A stretch of 64,000 nt of DNA. Origin: Pandoraea aquatica. GTDB lineage: Bacteria; Pseudomonadota; Gammaproteobacteria; Burkholderiales; Burkholderiaceae. The position numbers were made by a program, and so were the translations under genes. The DNA lies in NCBI RefSeq assembly GCF_902459565.1, contig NZ_CABPSN010000005.1, forward strand, positions 1-64,000, in the 5' to 3' direction. Under the pieces are notes generated by a model. It did not search any database. It was not told where the DNA came from and saw nothing but the letters and a program-made list of their open reading frames with translations. Position 1 is the first letter of the stretch. Every line of letters begins with the position of its first letter. Shown piece after piece: positions 1 to 9,048 of this stretch.

Positions 1-21
1 GCACTGGGTGCTTCGAGGGAG

Positions 22-90
22 ACGGACCGGGGCGCCTTTCTGCAGCGAGTTGGGTTTATGTCTGAGCGGCGGAAAGGTGCCCCGGTCCGT
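22..90. repeat. Long inverted repeat downstream of the catabolic operon
   Basis: Two 18-nt arms (22-39 and 73-90) are complementary at every position except one, which would be a G-U pair in RNA; the loop is 33 nt. The repeat lies 30 bp past the stop of the Rid-family gene, so it may end or stabilise the operon transcript. No clear T-run follows the stem on the minus strand, so it is not a textbook intrinsic terminator. Confidence 0.55.
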
Positions 91-119
91 TAGGGGGGAG
101 GGTTTTAAAAAAGAGAGAA

Positions 120-530
120 TCAGCCAGCAGGCACAACCGCCGTCACTTCGATTTCGACCTTAGCTTCGTCTTCAACGAGATCGGCGACTTCCACAGCGGT
201 CATGGCGGGGAAATGGCGTCCGATGACGGCGCGATAGTGTTCGCCGATAGCGGGATAGTTGGCGACGTATTCGCGTTTGTTCTTCACGTACCAGGTCATG
301 CGAACGATGTGCTCGGGCTTAGCGTTGCCTTGCGCGAGAATCGCGACAATGTTCTCGAGGGTCTGACGCACCTGAAGTGCGAAATCATCCGTCTCGAAGC
401 GTTGCTGCCCATTCCAGCCGATCTGACCGCCGACGAAGATGATGCGGCTGCCTGCCGTCATTTCGAAGGCCATGCCGTTGGCGTAGCCGCGCGGTTTTGC
501 CCATTCGGGCGGTTGGAGAACTTGCAGCAT
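120..530 (-). CDS. Rid-family (YjgF/UK114) protein lacking the canonical arginine
   Basis: The 136-residue protein has the length and fold signature of Rid proteins: FVGGQIGWN near residues 32-40, a central helix with TLENIVAILAQ, and a C-terminal VEIEVTAVVP strand. Classical RidA enamine/imine deaminases carry an arginine in a PARS(C)VEV motif; here the equivalent stretch is PAMTAVEV, so that residue is methionine. This fits the Rid4-7 groups rather than an active RidA-type deaminase. It is the last gene of the 2-aminobenzoate operon, and its ATG shares one base with the thioesterase stop (TGATG), suggesting translational coupling. A role on an imine or enamine ring intermediate is plausible, but nothing in the sequence proves it. 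Confidence 0.85.
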   Translation of the reverse strand: MLQVLQPPEWAKPRGYANGMAFEMTAGSRIIFVGGQIGWNGQQRFETDDFALQVRQTLENIVAILAQGNAKPEHIVRMTWYVKNKREYVANYPAIGEHYRAVIGRHFPAMTAVEVADLVEDEAKVEIEVTAVVPAG

Positions 531-1003
531 CAGGACACTCCTTCAATCACAGAATCGGGTGAAGCAAAGCGGACAATCGCGTCGCGTTGGGCTGGGGGCA
601 CTGGGATCGGGGCGGGTCTACCGCCCTCGCCTTTGGCGACCCAGACCAGCACGAGCGTGGCTTGCAGGCGGGTTTCGTCGTTCGCGCCGGCGAAGCGGAT
701 ACGCAGCGTCATGGACGAGCGGCCGAGGCGGGTCACTTCCAGCGAGCGTTGCAGCGTGTCGCCTAAAAAGCTGGGGGCGCTGAAACGGCATTCGATGTTT
801 GCTGTGGGCACGCCCATGCCGTTGCGCAGGTGCATGTCACCGAATGAGAGGCCGAGGCCTTCGGCGCACCAGTCTTCGACGAGATCGTTGATCATTTCGA
901 AGTAGCGCGGATAAAACACGATGCCTGCCGGGTCGCAGTGTTTGAAGCGCACCAGAAGCGGTTTCACGAAAGCGTGTTCCGCGACATCGGTCTTCGTCGT
1001 CAT
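530..1003 (-). CDS. Acyl-CoA thioesterase, 4-hydroxybenzoyl-CoA type hotdog fold
   Basis: This is a hotdog-fold thioesterase of 157 residues. The motif FKHCDPAGIVFYPRYFEM near residues 18-35 contains the aspartate used by the Pseudomonas-type 4-hydroxybenzoyl-CoA thioesterases, followed by the long helix that reads NDLVEDW. The start is the ATG at 1003, preceded by GGAGG at ideal spacing; longer readings of the frame extend upstream into a gap with no family similarity. The gene lies between the CoA ligase and the Rid protein. It probably hydrolyses a dead-end or intermediate CoA ester, for example releasing CoA when aminobenzoyl-CoA builds up. The exact substrate is not visible. Confidence 0.85.
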   Translation of the reverse strand: MTTKTDVAEHAFVKPLLVRFKHCDPAGIVFYPRYFEMINDLVEDWCAEGLGLSFGDMHLRNGMGVPTANIECRFSAPSFLGDTLQRSLEVTRLGRSSMTLRIRFAGANDETRLQATLVLVWVAKGEGGRPAPIPVPPAQRDAIVRFASPDSVIEGVS

Positions 1004-1082
1004 TCCGTCCTCCCCTGCCAAAGTCAGTGGGTGCCCACTGGAGCACCCTGAACCTCGTTGTTGTCGTTGTCGTGGTGCGGGA

Positions 1083-2726
1083 CTACTGCGCCATCTGACG
1101 CAGCTTGAAGCGTTGCAGCTTACCGGTCTCCGTGCGTGGCAGCGCGTCGACGAACTCAATCGCTCGCGGGTACTTGTACGGCGCGATGTTAGCCTTCACA
1201 TACTCCTGAAGCGTCTTCACCATCGCGTCGTCGCGGGCCTGCCCGGACTTCAGCACCACGTAAGCCTTCACAATCTGACCGCGCGTCTCGTCGTCGGCAC
1301 CGACCACCCCGCACTCCGCGACCGCCGGGTGCTGCAACAGTGCCGACTCCACTTCCGGACCCGCGATGTTATAGCCCGCCGAGACGATCATGTCGTCCGA
1401 GCGTGCTTGATAGTAGTAATTGCCCGCTTCGTCGCACATGAACGTGTCGCCCGGCAGATTCCAGCCGTTCTTCACGTAATTCGTCTGACGAGAGTCGGCG
1501 AGGTAACGGCACCCCGTCGGCCCCTTCACTGCGAGCTTGCCCACTTTTCCCGGGGGCAACGGCTGCATGTTCTCGTCCACGATCATCGCGATGTAACCGG
1601 GCACCGGCTTGCCGATCGCACCCGGCACCACATCGCCATTGGCCGCCGAGATGAAGATGTGGATCATCTCCGTGCCGCCGATGCCATCGATCATTTCGAT
1701 GCCCGACGCCTGCTTCCATAGCTGACGCGTTGCGTCCGGCAACGCCTCACCGGCCGACACCGTCTTCTTCAGACTCGAAAGTTCGTACTTACCCACCAGC
1801 GCCGCCATCTGACGATAGAACGTCGGTGCTGTGAAGCAGATCGTCGCGCGGTAGTCGGCAATCGCTTGCAACAAGCTGTCCGGCGTGAGCTTCTCCAGCA
1901 ACACCGTTGCTGCGCCAACCCGCAACGGGAACGTCAACAAGCCGCCCGTACCGAAAGTGAACGCTAACGGGGGAGTGCCGCAGAAGATATCGTCCGGCCC
2001 CGGCTTGAGTACATGACGCGGAAACAGATCGCACATTGCGAGCACGTCGCGATGAAAGTGCATCGTGCCCTTCGGCTGCCCCGTCGTGCCACTGGTGAAC
2101 GCGATCAGACAGACGTCGTCCACGGCCGTGTCGCAAGCGTCGAAGCTCGCCGGCTGACGAGCCATGCGGGCCTCCAGTGAGTCCTCACCAACGTCGTGGA
2201 AATACACCACCTTCGACAGTACCGGACAGAAATACTCATGCCCTGCCTGACGATTGAATTCCAGCTCTTCCTTCAGCCGGCCATCGCACAACGCCGCCGT
2301 CACCTCAGCCTTGTCGACGATCTGCTTCAATTCCTTCGCACGCAGCAGCGGCATCGTCGGCACACCGACCAGGCCCGCCTTGATCACTGCGAGCCATGCG
2401 GCTGCCATGAACAGATTGTTCGGGCCGCGCAGCAACACGCGATTGCCCGGCACCAGCGCCATATCGTTGCGCAACACATGGGCGATGCGGTCCACCATCT
2501 CGCGCAAACCGAGATACGTCGTGACCGTCGGCTGACCGCTCTCCACCGAATAAATCGCGGGTGCGTCGCCGCGTCCCTGCGCAATCGTGCGGTCCAGCAA
2601 ATCGGCAGCGCAATTCAAGCGCGCCGGGTACGCCACGTCCGGATTGTCCAGCAGAAACTCGGGCCACTGATCCGCAGGCGGCAGATTGTCGCGCGCGAAA
2701 GTGTCGAGATGTCCAGATCGTTCCAT
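1083..2726 (-). CDS. abmG: 2-aminobenzoate-CoA ligase (benzoate-CoA ligase family)
   Basis: This 547-residue ANL-superfamily ligase activates an aromatic acid to its CoA thioester through an adenylate. Visible motifs are the phosphate-binding loop TSGTTGQPKGTMHFH, the GGTEM core, the hinge ARSDDMIVSAGYNIAGPEVE and the C-terminal catalytic lysine in PRTETGKLQRFKL. The start at 2726 is chosen for AAGGAG six bases upstream. An in-frame TTG nine codons earlier has no such site. Its operon also encodes a two-domain 2-aminobenzoyl-CoA monooxygenase/reductase, which makes anthranilate the most likely substrate. A benzoate or salicylate ligase is the main alternative from sequence alone. Confidence 0.87.
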   Translation of the reverse strand: MERSGHLDTFARDNLPPADQWPEFLLDNPDVAYPARLNCAADLLDRTIAQGRGDAPAIYSVESGQPTVTTYLGLREMVDRIAHVLRNDMALVPGNRVLLRGPNNLFMAAAWLAVIKAGLVGVPTMPLLRAKELKQIVDKAEVTAALCDGRLKEELEFNRQAGHEYFCPVLSKVVYFHDVGEDSLEARMARQPASFDACDTAVDDVCLIAFTSGTTGQPKGTMHFHRDVLAMCDLFPRHVLKPGPDDIFCGTPPLAFTFGTGGLLTFPLRVGAATVLLEKLTPDSLLQAIADYRATICFTAPTFYRQMAALVGKYELSSLKKTVSAGEALPDATRQLWKQASGIEMIDGIGGTEMIHIFISAANGDVVPGAIGKPVPGYIAMIVDENMQPLPPGKVGKLAVKGPTGCRYLADSRQTNYVKNGWNLPGDTFMCDEAGNYYYQARSDDMIVSAGYNIAGPEVESALLQHPAVAECGVVGADDETRGQIVKAYVVLKSGQARDDAMVKTLQEYVKANIAPYKYPRAIEFVDALPRTETGKLQRFKLRQMAQ

Positions 2727-2928
2727 GTGCTTCTCCTTGCCCCCGGTAATCAAGCATGACGCCAGCGCTTCGCGCCCGACGTAGTCCTAGTGCTTCCAAG
2801 TGTTATTGCAAGACGCCATGCCATCCCTGTCTCCGTGGGTTGCCACTGCGCACATCCCAAGTCCCGCCGTGTTACCGCCATGGACTTGTCAAAGCTTGTC
2901 CCGCGCGTCGAATGCCGAGTGTGGACAA

Positions 2929-4113
2929 TCAGCCGTCCTTCAGCAGTTCGCGCGCGATGATCAGTTTCTGTACTTCCGTTGCCCCTTCGTAAATCCGCAG
3001 CGACCGGATCTCGCGATACAGACGCTCCACCACCGCCCCCGACACCACGCCCGCGCCACCAAACATCTGCAACGCGCGATCGATCACCTGCTGCGCCGAT
3101 TCCGTCGAGAACATCTTCGCCATCGCAGCTTCGCGCGTCGTGCGTTGGCCCAGAACGTCGCGCTGCCACGCGGCACGGTACGTCAGCAAGGCCGCAGCAT
3201 CCACCGACGTCGCCATGTCGCCCAGCGCCGCCTGCGTCAGTTGGAAGTCCGCGAGCGTCTGTCCGAACATCTCGCGCGACTTCGCCCGCGCCAGACCTTC
3301 ATCCAATGCGCGACGGGCAAAACCCAGCGCAGCGGCGGCCACCGATGCGCGGAAAATATCCAGCGTCATCATCGCGACCTTGAAGCCCTGCCCCGCCTCA
3401 CCCAGACGCTGCGACGCCGGTACGCGGCAGTTCTCGAACTTCAGACGCGCCAACGGATGCGGTGCGCTCACATCGATACGCTCGGCAATCGTTAGCCCCG
3501 GCGTGTCGGCATCCACCACAAACGCGCTGATGCCGCGAGCGCCCGGCGCTTCGCCCGTGCGAACGAACACGCAGTAAAAGTCCGCGATGCCGCCGTTGGA
3601 GATCCACGTCTTCTCGCCATTGAGCACATAGTGGTCGCCGTCCGGCGTCGCAGAACAGGCCATCGCCGCCACATCCGAACCGGCATTCGGCTCCGACAGC
3701 GCAAACGCGGCAATCGCCTCGCCCGACGCCACGCGCGGCAAATAACGCTGCTTGAGCGCGTCGCTGCCCGCGAGCGTGATCGCACCGCTGCCAAGTCCCT
3801 GCATCGCAAACGCGAAGTCGGCCAGACCATCGTGACGCGCCAGCGTCTCGCGCAGCACACACAGCGCGCGCGAATCCAGTTGATCCAGCGCACCGCCATG
3901 GCTCGCCGGCACGCAATACTTCAGCCATCCCGCGCGCCCCAACTGACGCACCAGCGAGACGCACGTCGCGTCCGTATCCGCGTGATGGTCGACCTTCAGT
4001 TCGCGCGTGCACCAGTCGTCGAGTTCCGTCCCGAGACGGCGATGCGCATCGTCGAAAAACGGCCACGCGAGAAAGTCGGCGTTGCGCGCGTTGTGAGGCG
4101 TGATATCGCTCAT
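2929..4113 (-). CDS. Acyl-CoA dehydrogenase of the anthranilate operon
   Basis: The 394-residue flavoenzyme has the standard acyl-CoA dehydrogenase layout: an N-terminal helical domain, the [11 protein letters not shown] and [10 protein letters not shown] middle beta domain, and the C-terminal helical domain with QMFGGAGVV and [11 protein letters not shown]. The glutamate in YEGATE matches the catalytic base of the short/medium-chain and glutaryl families. It starts three bases after the crotonase stop, so the two are co-translated. In this pathway it most likely oxidises an alicyclic or ring-opened CoA intermediate. The next gene downstream, the CoA ligase, follows after a 202-bp gap without a recognisable gene. 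Confidence 0.87.
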   Translation of the reverse strand: MSDITPHNARNADFLAWPFFDDAHRRLGTELDDWCTRELKVDHHADTDATCVSLVRQLGRAGWLKYCVPASHGGALDQLDSRALCVLRETLARHDGLADFAFAMQGLGSGAITLAGSDALKQRYLPRVASGEAIAAFALSEPNAGSDVAAMACSATPDGDHYVLNGEKTWISNGGIADFYCVFVRTGEAPGARGISAFVVDADTPGLTIAERIDVSAPHPLARLKFENCRVPASQRLGEAGQGFKVAMMTLDIFRASVAAAALGFARRALDEGLARAKSREMFGQTLADFQLTQAALGDMATSVDAAALLTYRAAWQRDVLGQRTTREAAMAKMFSTESAQQVIDRALQMFGGAGVVSGAVVERLYREIRSLRIYEGATEVQKLIIARELLKDG

Positions 4114-4116
4114 AGG

Positions 4117-4980
4117 TCAGTCGCCCTTGAATACCGGCTTTTGCTTCGCGACGAAAGCGTCGTAAGCGCGGCGAAAATCCTTCGTCTGCATGCAGATGGC
4201 TTGCGCTTCGGCTTCGGCCTCGATGGCTTCGTCCACGCCCATATTCCACTCCTGATGCAGCAACTTCTTCGTCACACCGTGCGCGAAAGTCGGTCCGCAG
4301 GCGATCTGATCGGCCAGCGTTTGCGCGGCCGACAAGACCGCGCCGCCATCGTGCAACGCGTTGAAGAAGCCCCACTGCTGGCCCTCTTCCGCCGTCATCA
4401 CGCGGCCGGTGTAGAGCAGTTCGGACGCGCGACCTTGTCCGATCATGCGCGGCAGCAACGTGCAGGCGCCCATGTCGGCACCAGCCAGTCCCACGCGCAC
4501 GAACAGGAATGCCGTCTTCGTCTGCGGTGTACCCAGACGCATATCCGAGGCCAGCGCCACCATCGCACCCGCACCGGCACAAATGCCGTCGATCGCACTG
4601 ATGATCGGCTGCGGGCAGGCACGCATCGCCTTGACGAGATCGCCCGTCATGCGCGTGAAGTCCAGCAGCTCCGGCACGCTCATCTGCGTGAGCGGGCCGA
4701 TGATCTCGTGGACGTCGCCGCCCGAGCAGAAATTGCCGCCTGCGCCCGTCACCACAACCGTCTTGATGTCCGTGGCGTAGACCAGCCCGCGAAACAGATC
4801 GCGCAGCTCGGCGTACGAGTCGAACGTCAGCGGATTCTTCTTGTCGGGACGGTTCAGCGTGATCGTGCCGATGCTCGGACGCCCTTGCGCGTCGTTCGAC
4901 ACCGACCACAGAAAGTGCTTGGCTTCATAGTTCGCGAAGGGGCGTTTGTGATGCGCCATCGTCAGTTTCACGTCACTCAT
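4117..4980 (-). CDS. Crotonase-fold protein with non-canonical active site
   Basis: This 287-residue protein is an enoyl-CoA hydratase/isomerase superfamily member: it has [15 protein letters not shown] (CoA and oxyanion-hole region), [20 protein letters not shown], and a long C-terminal helical part. The start at 4980 has AAGGAG upstream. In true hydratases the second oxyanion stretch reads GGGCEL and is followed by QPE; here these positions read GAGAMVAL and FVRV, so both usual catalytic glutamates appear replaced. The aspartate in GADMGA could serve instead. It is probably a ring-modifying or ring-cleaving hydrolase of the 2-aminobenzoyl-CoA route rather than an ordinary hydratase. That is inference from a by-eye alignment. 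Confidence 0.85.
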   Translation of the reverse strand: MSDVKLTMAHHKRPFANYEAKHFLWSVSNDAQGRPSIGTITLNRPDKKNPLTFDSYAELRDLFRGLVYATDIKTVVVTGAGGNFCSGGDVHEIIGPLTQMSVPELLDFTRMTGDLVKAMRACPQPIISAIDGICAGAGAMVALASDMRLGTPQTKTAFLFVRVGLAGADMGACTLLPRMIGQGRASELLYTGRVMTAEEGQQWGFFNALHDGGAVLSAAQTLADQIACGPTFAHGVTKKLLHQEWNMGVDEAIEAEAEAQAICMQTKDFRRAYDAFVAKQKPVFKGD

Positions 4981-5123
4981 TGGCCGATCTCCTTTGCCTT
5001 CGTCGAGCCGCTCCGGGTCGGTGTTCCCCGCCCATGAAGCCCGACGATCCTGCTGATTGGAATGACGCTGCACGGACACTTACCGACGCAACGCCCTGAG
5101 TCTCTGTCACACACTCACAACCC

Positions 5124-5945
5124 TTAGCCGACGGTCACTTCCCCGCCAGCCACCGCAATCGACTGCCCCGTCACCGCGCTCGCGCCCGGCTGGCACAGCC
5201 ACAGCACCGTATCGGCGACTTCCTGCGGCTGCACGAGGCGTCCCTGCGGATTGCGCTTCGACAGTTCCGCACGTGCTTCGTCTTCGCTGCGCCCCGTCTT
5301 GGCGACGATGTTCGCGACCGCGTCGCGCACGATGTCCGTTTCCGTATAGCCCGGGCACACGGCGTTAACCGTCACGCCCTTCTTTGCGACTTCCAGTGCC
5401 AGCGCACGCGTCAGACCGACCACGCCGTGCTTGGCAGCGCAATACGCGGTGACGTACGGATAGCCGATGAGACCGGCTGTGCTCGCGACATTGACGATGC
5501 GTCCCCAGCCAGCGCCCAGCATGGCGGGCAGCGCGGCCGAAATGCAGTGATACGTGCCCGTCAGGTTGACGTCGATCATCTGCTGCCAGAGCGTGGCGTC
5601 CGTCTTGCCGAAGGGCGCGCTCACGGCCTGCCCCGCGTTGTTGACGAGCACCTGCACCGGACCGAAGCGCTCCGCCGCACGGGCGAAAGCGGCTTCGACG
5701 GCGGCTGCGTCGGCAATGTCCGCCGCGACCCACGCCACCTCACCGAACGAGGCCAGCGCCTGCGCGCCTTGCGCGAGCTTCGCTTCGCTACGTCCGAGCA
5801 GCGTTACGCGCGCGCCCTGCGCGAGCAGCGAACGGGCCACGGCTTCGCCGATACCGCGTGCACCGCCCGTCACGAGGGCATGCACGCCCGCAAGCGATGC
5901 CGGTGTCGTACCGATAGCGTGGGTAGAGGTTGTCGTCGACGTCAT
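5124..5945 (-). CDS. SDR-family oxidoreductase (3-hydroxyacyl-CoA dehydrogenase-like)
   Basis: The 273-residue protein is a classical short-chain dehydrogenase. It shows the cofactor loop TGGARGIGEAVA near residues 27-38, NNAG, the catalytic serine in NVASTAG and the YCAAK pair (Tyr and Lys), followed by NAVCPGYTETD. The start at 5945 is supported by AAGGA just upstream; it lies seven bases after the monooxygenase/reductase stop. In the operon it probably oxidises the hydroxyl of a cyclohexene-carboxyl-CoA or ring-opened intermediate with NAD(P). Which cofactor it prefers cannot be decided safely; the acidic residue after beta-2 is not obvious. Confidence 0.87.
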   Translation of the reverse strand: MTSTTTSTHAIGTTPASLAGVHALVTGGARGIGEAVARSLLAQGARVTLLGRSEAKLAQGAQALASFGEVAWVAADIADAAAVEAAFARAAERFGPVQVLVNNAGQAVSAPFGKTDATLWQQMIDVNLTGTYHCISAALPAMLGAGWGRIVNVASTAGLIGYPYVTAYCAAKHGVVGLTRALALEVAKKGVTVNAVCPGYTETDIVRDAVANIVAKTGRSEDEARAELSKRNPQGRLVQPQEVADTVLWLCQPGASAVTGQSIAVAGGEVTVG

Positions 5946-5952
5946 GATGTCC

Positions 5953-8295
5953 TTATTTACCGATCTGTTGAGCGTAGGCGGCAGCACGCTCCAGATTGGT
6001 CTCGTACTGACGTTTGCCCGCATAGTACTGCGACGGCCACGGCAGATCCTTGTAGCCAATCTTCGCGGCTTCGTGCAACGTCCAGAACGGATCGGCCAGA
6101 TGCGGACGGGCGAGCGCGCACAGATCGGCGCGACCCGACGCGATGATGCTGTTCACGTGGTCCGCCTCGAAGATGGCGCCGACGGCAATCGTGGGCACAC
6201 CGGCTTCGTTGCGCACGCGATCGGCGAACGGCGTCTGGAACATGCGGCCATAGACCGGCTTCTCTTCCTTGCTGACCTGCCCCGACGAGCAATCGATGAG
6301 ATCGGCCCCTGCGTCCTTGAAGGCGATGGCGATGGCAACCGCGTCGTCCGGCGTGATGCCGCCTTCGACCCAATCGTGCGCCGAGATACGCACCGACATC
6401 GGCTTGGCGGCGGGCCACACGTCGCGCACCGCATGGAACACTTCCAGCGGATAGCGCAGACGGTTTTCCAGCGAACCACCGTACTCGTCCTGACGATGAT
6501 TCGTCAGCGGCGAAATGAAGCTCGACAGCAAATAGCCGTGTGCGCAGTGCAGTTCGAGCCAGTCGAAGCCAGCTTCGGCAGCGCGGCGCGCCGCTTGCAC
6601 GAAATCGTCCTTGACGCGGTCCATGTCGGCGCGCGTCATTTCGCGCGGCGTCTGCGACACGCCGTCGATATACGGCATCGGCGAAGCCGAGATCAGCGGC
6701 CAGTTGCCGTCGTTCAGCGGCAAGTCGATACCGTCCCACGCCAGACGCGTCGAGCCCTTACGCCCAGCGTGCCCGATCTGCATGGCGATCTTCGCGTCGC
6801 TGCCCGAATGAACGAAGTCGACGATGCGCTTCCAGGCGTCGCGCTGCTCATCGTTCCACAGCCCGGGGCATCCCGGCGTGATGCGCGCATCCGGCGACAC
6901 GCAGGTCATTTCCGCGACGATCATGCCCGCGCCGCCCAGCGCACGGCTGCCAAGGTGGACCATGTGGAAGTCGCCGGGCACGCCGTCGACCGCCGAGTAC
7001 ATCGCCATCGGCGACATCACGATGCGGTTCTTGAGTGTGAGCTCGCGTGCGCGGAACGGCGTGAACATCGGCGGGATCGCGTGCTGACCGGCGGCGCGTT
7101 TCACACCGGCGTGTTCGGCGAGCCAGTCTTCATAGCCTTCGACGTAACCGGCATCGCGCACGCGCAGGTTCTCGTGCGAGATACGTTGCGAGCGCGTGAG
7201 CAGCGAGTAAGCAAACTGTTCGGGGGCGAAGCGGGCGTAACGGTCGACGGTTTCGAACCACTCCGTCGAATTGCGCGCCGCGTTCTGAATCTTGAGCACC
7301 TCGATGCTGCGGGCGGCTTCGTAGTCGTTGAGCACGTGCGGCAAGGCGTCGATGCCTTGCGTGCCGAGACCGTCGGCCAGCGCAATCGAATCTTCGAGTG
7401 CGAGCTTGGTGCCGGAGCCGATGGAAAAGTGCGCCGTGTGCGCAGCGTCGCCCATGAGCACCACTGGCACGCGCTTGCCGTCGACATCGGTCCAGTGCAC
7501 CCAGCGTTCGCAAATGACGCGCGGGAACTGAATCCAGATGGCGGAGCCGCGCAGGTGCTTGGCGTTGCTCATCAGCTCGTGGCCGCCGAGGTACTTCGAG
7601 AAGAGGTTTTCGCAGAACTTCACGCCCTCTTCCTGGCTCATCTGGTCGATGCCGTGGGCGCGCCAGACCGATTCGGGCGTCTCGACGATGAACGTCGACG
7701 TGTCGGCATCGAACTGATAAGCGTGCGCCTGGAACCAGCCATGTTCGGTCTTCTCGAAGGCGAACGTGAAGGCGTCGAAGCGTTGATGCGTGCCGAGCCA
7801 GACAAAGCGGTTCTGACGCGTGTCGATGTCGGGACGGTAGGTGTCGGCGTAACGGGTCCGGATGCGGCTGTTCAGGCCGTCGGAGGCGATCACCAGATCG
7901 GCGTTGTAGCGGCGGGCGATTTCCTGATCGTCGCTCACGTCCGTCTCGAACACGAGTTCGACGCCGAGGGCTTCGCAGCGCGCTTGCAGGATGTTGAGGA
8001 GCTTCTTGCGGCCGATGCCGATGAAGCCGTGCCCGCCCGAGGTGATCGTGCGGCCTTCGAAGTGGATGTCGATGTCGTCCCAGTGGTTGAACGCGGCATT
8101 GATCTCTGCGGCGCTGACCGGATCGGCTTCCTGGAGGTTGTCCATGGTGGCGTCGGAGAACACCACGCCCCAACCGAAGGTGTCGTACGGCCGGTTGCGC
8201 TCGACCACCACGACACGATGGGAAGGATCGCGCAGCTTCATCAACAGCCCGAAATACAGACCTGCGGGACCGCCACCGATACAGACGATATTCAT
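5953..8295 (-). CDS. abmA: 2-aminobenzoyl-CoA monooxygenase/reductase (two-domain flavoprotein)
   Basis: The 780-residue protein fuses two flavin domains. Residues 1 to about 385 form a class A FAD monooxygenase: N-terminal [10 protein letters not shown] dinucleotide loop, [13 protein letters not shown], and [21 protein letters not shown]. From about residue 392 there is an Old Yellow Enzyme domain: [30 protein letters not shown], the substrate-side [11 protein letters not shown] and the [14 protein letters not shown] loop. This arrangement is that of 2-aminobenzoyl-CoA monooxygenase/reductase, which hydroxylates and then hydrogenates the ring, giving a non-aromatic cyclohexene product without ring cleavage by oxygen. 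Automated annotation often calls it bifunctional salicylyl-CoA 5-hydroxylase. It is the first gene of the operon. Confidence 0.92.
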   Translation of the reverse strand: MNIVCIGGGPAGLYFGLLMKLRDPSHRVVVVERNRPYDTFGWGVVFSDATMDNLQEADPVSAAEINAAFNHWDDIDIHFEGRTITSGGHGFIGIGRKKLLNILQARCEALGVELVFETDVSDDQEIARRYNADLVIASDGLNSRIRTRYADTYRPDIDTRQNRFVWLGTHQRFDAFTFAFEKTEHGWFQAHAYQFDADTSTFIVETPESVWRAHGIDQMSQEEGVKFCENLFSKYLGGHELMSNAKHLRGSAIWIQFPRVICERWVHWTDVDGKRVPVVLMGDAAHTAHFSIGSGTKLALEDSIALADGLGTQGIDALPHVLNDYEAARSIEVLKIQNAARNSTEWFETVDRYARFAPEQFAYSLLTRSQRISHENLRVRDAGYVEGYEDWLAEHAGVKRAAGQHAIPPMFTPFRARELTLKNRIVMSPMAMYSAVDGVPGDFHMVHLGSRALGGAGMIVAEMTCVSPDARITPGCPGLWNDEQRDAWKRIVDFVHSGSDAKIAMQIGHAGRKGSTRLAWDGIDLPLNDGNWPLISASPMPYIDGVSQTPREMTRADMDRVKDDFVQAARRAAEAGFDWLELHCAHGYLLSSFISPLTNHRQDEYGGSLENRLRYPLEVFHAVRDVWPAAKPMSVRISAHDWVEGGITPDDAVAIAIAFKDAGADLIDCSSGQVSKEEKPVYGRMFQTPFADRVRNEAGVPTIAVGAIFEADHVNSIIASGRADLCALARPHLADPFWTLHEAAKIGYKDLPWPSQYYAGKRQYETNLERAAAYAQQIGK

Positions 8296-8665
8296 CTCCA
8301 GCCTCCGGATTCACAGATCGCGTCGCGCTAGCCGAGCGGTCGACCTTTGTTAAATCATAAATAGTTTATGTCTAAAATACTAGCGAAAAAAATTGACGGC
8401 GGCAAGACCGTCGAGGGGGTGAAAACCGGGAGGAGGGAAAGTCCTTAGACGACGCTCGGTGCGACACGGATTCGCACGATTTATCAGACAAGTACCAATG
8501 CAATCTACGGTCGTTACCCGATGGGTTTGAACGATTGGCCGCGTCATTATCGACGCATGGTTTTGCCCTGTCCAAAGCCCGCGCTTCAGGCTTCGGCCAG
8601 CACACCATCCGTTCAGAACCCACCGACGGCTCGCGCGAGCCGGTCAATGACCAGAGAGGAATTTG
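8296..8665. other. Divergent intergenic region before the anthranilate operon
   Basis: No gene is visible in these 370 bp. The half next to the monooxygenase/reductase is AT-rich (about 8348-8392) and holds the palindrome listed separately. The rest should carry the promoter of the DUF5076 gene; no convincing -35/-10 pair was identified for either direction. Confidence 0.5.
8356..8370. promoter_or_regulatory. 15-bp palindrome, candidate operator of the anthranilate operon
   Basis: CATAAA-TAG-TTTATG is a perfect 6+3+6 inverted repeat, 60 bp upstream of the operon start and inside the only AT-rich stretch there. Size and symmetry fit a MarR- or GntR-type repressor site. No such regulator gene lies in the window, so the cognate protein would be encoded elsewhere. 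Confidence 0.45.
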
Positions 8666-8980
8666 ATGCACGCATGTCCCATCCCCGACGCCGTATTAGC
8701 CGACGATGACGCAGTCGAAATGCTGCGCGTCTGGACCGCAGAAAAGACGATGTACTGCTCGATGAAGGTCGGGATGTATCAGGAAACCCGGAAGGTTTCG
8801 GAGGAGGCTGTCTGGGGCGTCATCCTCGCGGACGTTGCCCGTCAGGTATCGGACGCCCTGCGCCAGGCCTACCCCGACACAGAAGCCGACTCGCTCACTA
8901 TGGTGCGGGATCACTTCCTCAACGAGTTGCGCGCCCCGTCGCTCCTTTCGACCGAGGACGCGCCCCCTCAACATCACTGA
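8666..8980 (+). CDS. DUF5076 domain-containing small protein
   Basis: This 104-residue protein resembles the DUF5076 family, as I recall it: LRVWTAEKTMYCSMKVGMYQ near the N-terminus, VSEEAVWGVILADVARQVSDAL in the middle, then a short acidic segment. No signal peptide or membrane segment is present. The ATG at 8666 follows GAGAGGA at good spacing and is preferred over the TTG one codon upstream. It is transcribed away from the anthranilate operon and towards the MHS transporter gene. Function is unknown, and a link to aromatic catabolism would rest only on position. Confidence 0.8.
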   Translation: MHACPIPDAVLADDDAVEMLRVWTAEKTMYCSMKVGMYQETRKVSEEAVWGVILADVARQVSDALRQAYPDTEADSLTMVRDHFLNELRAPSLLSTEDAPPQHH

Positions 8981-9048
8981 TTCGCCAACGTAGTAGCGTA
9001 ATGCCGGAATGGCGGAATGCCGTAACGATGTAACGTCCGATGTAACCC

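Noticed and set aside
213-905. Plus-strand frame over the Rid and thioesterase genes
   Set aside because: Both minus-strand genes have family motifs, coupled stop/start and a good ribosome-binding site.
5554-8331. 925-codon plus-strand frame opposite the monooxygenase/reductase and SDR
   Set aside because: The opposite strand encodes clear flavoprotein and SDR motifs; this frame has none.
8988-9045. Repeated AATGCCG/AATGGCG pattern between convergent genes, as a terminator
   Set aside because: The repeats are direct and imperfect, without a stable stem or T-run.
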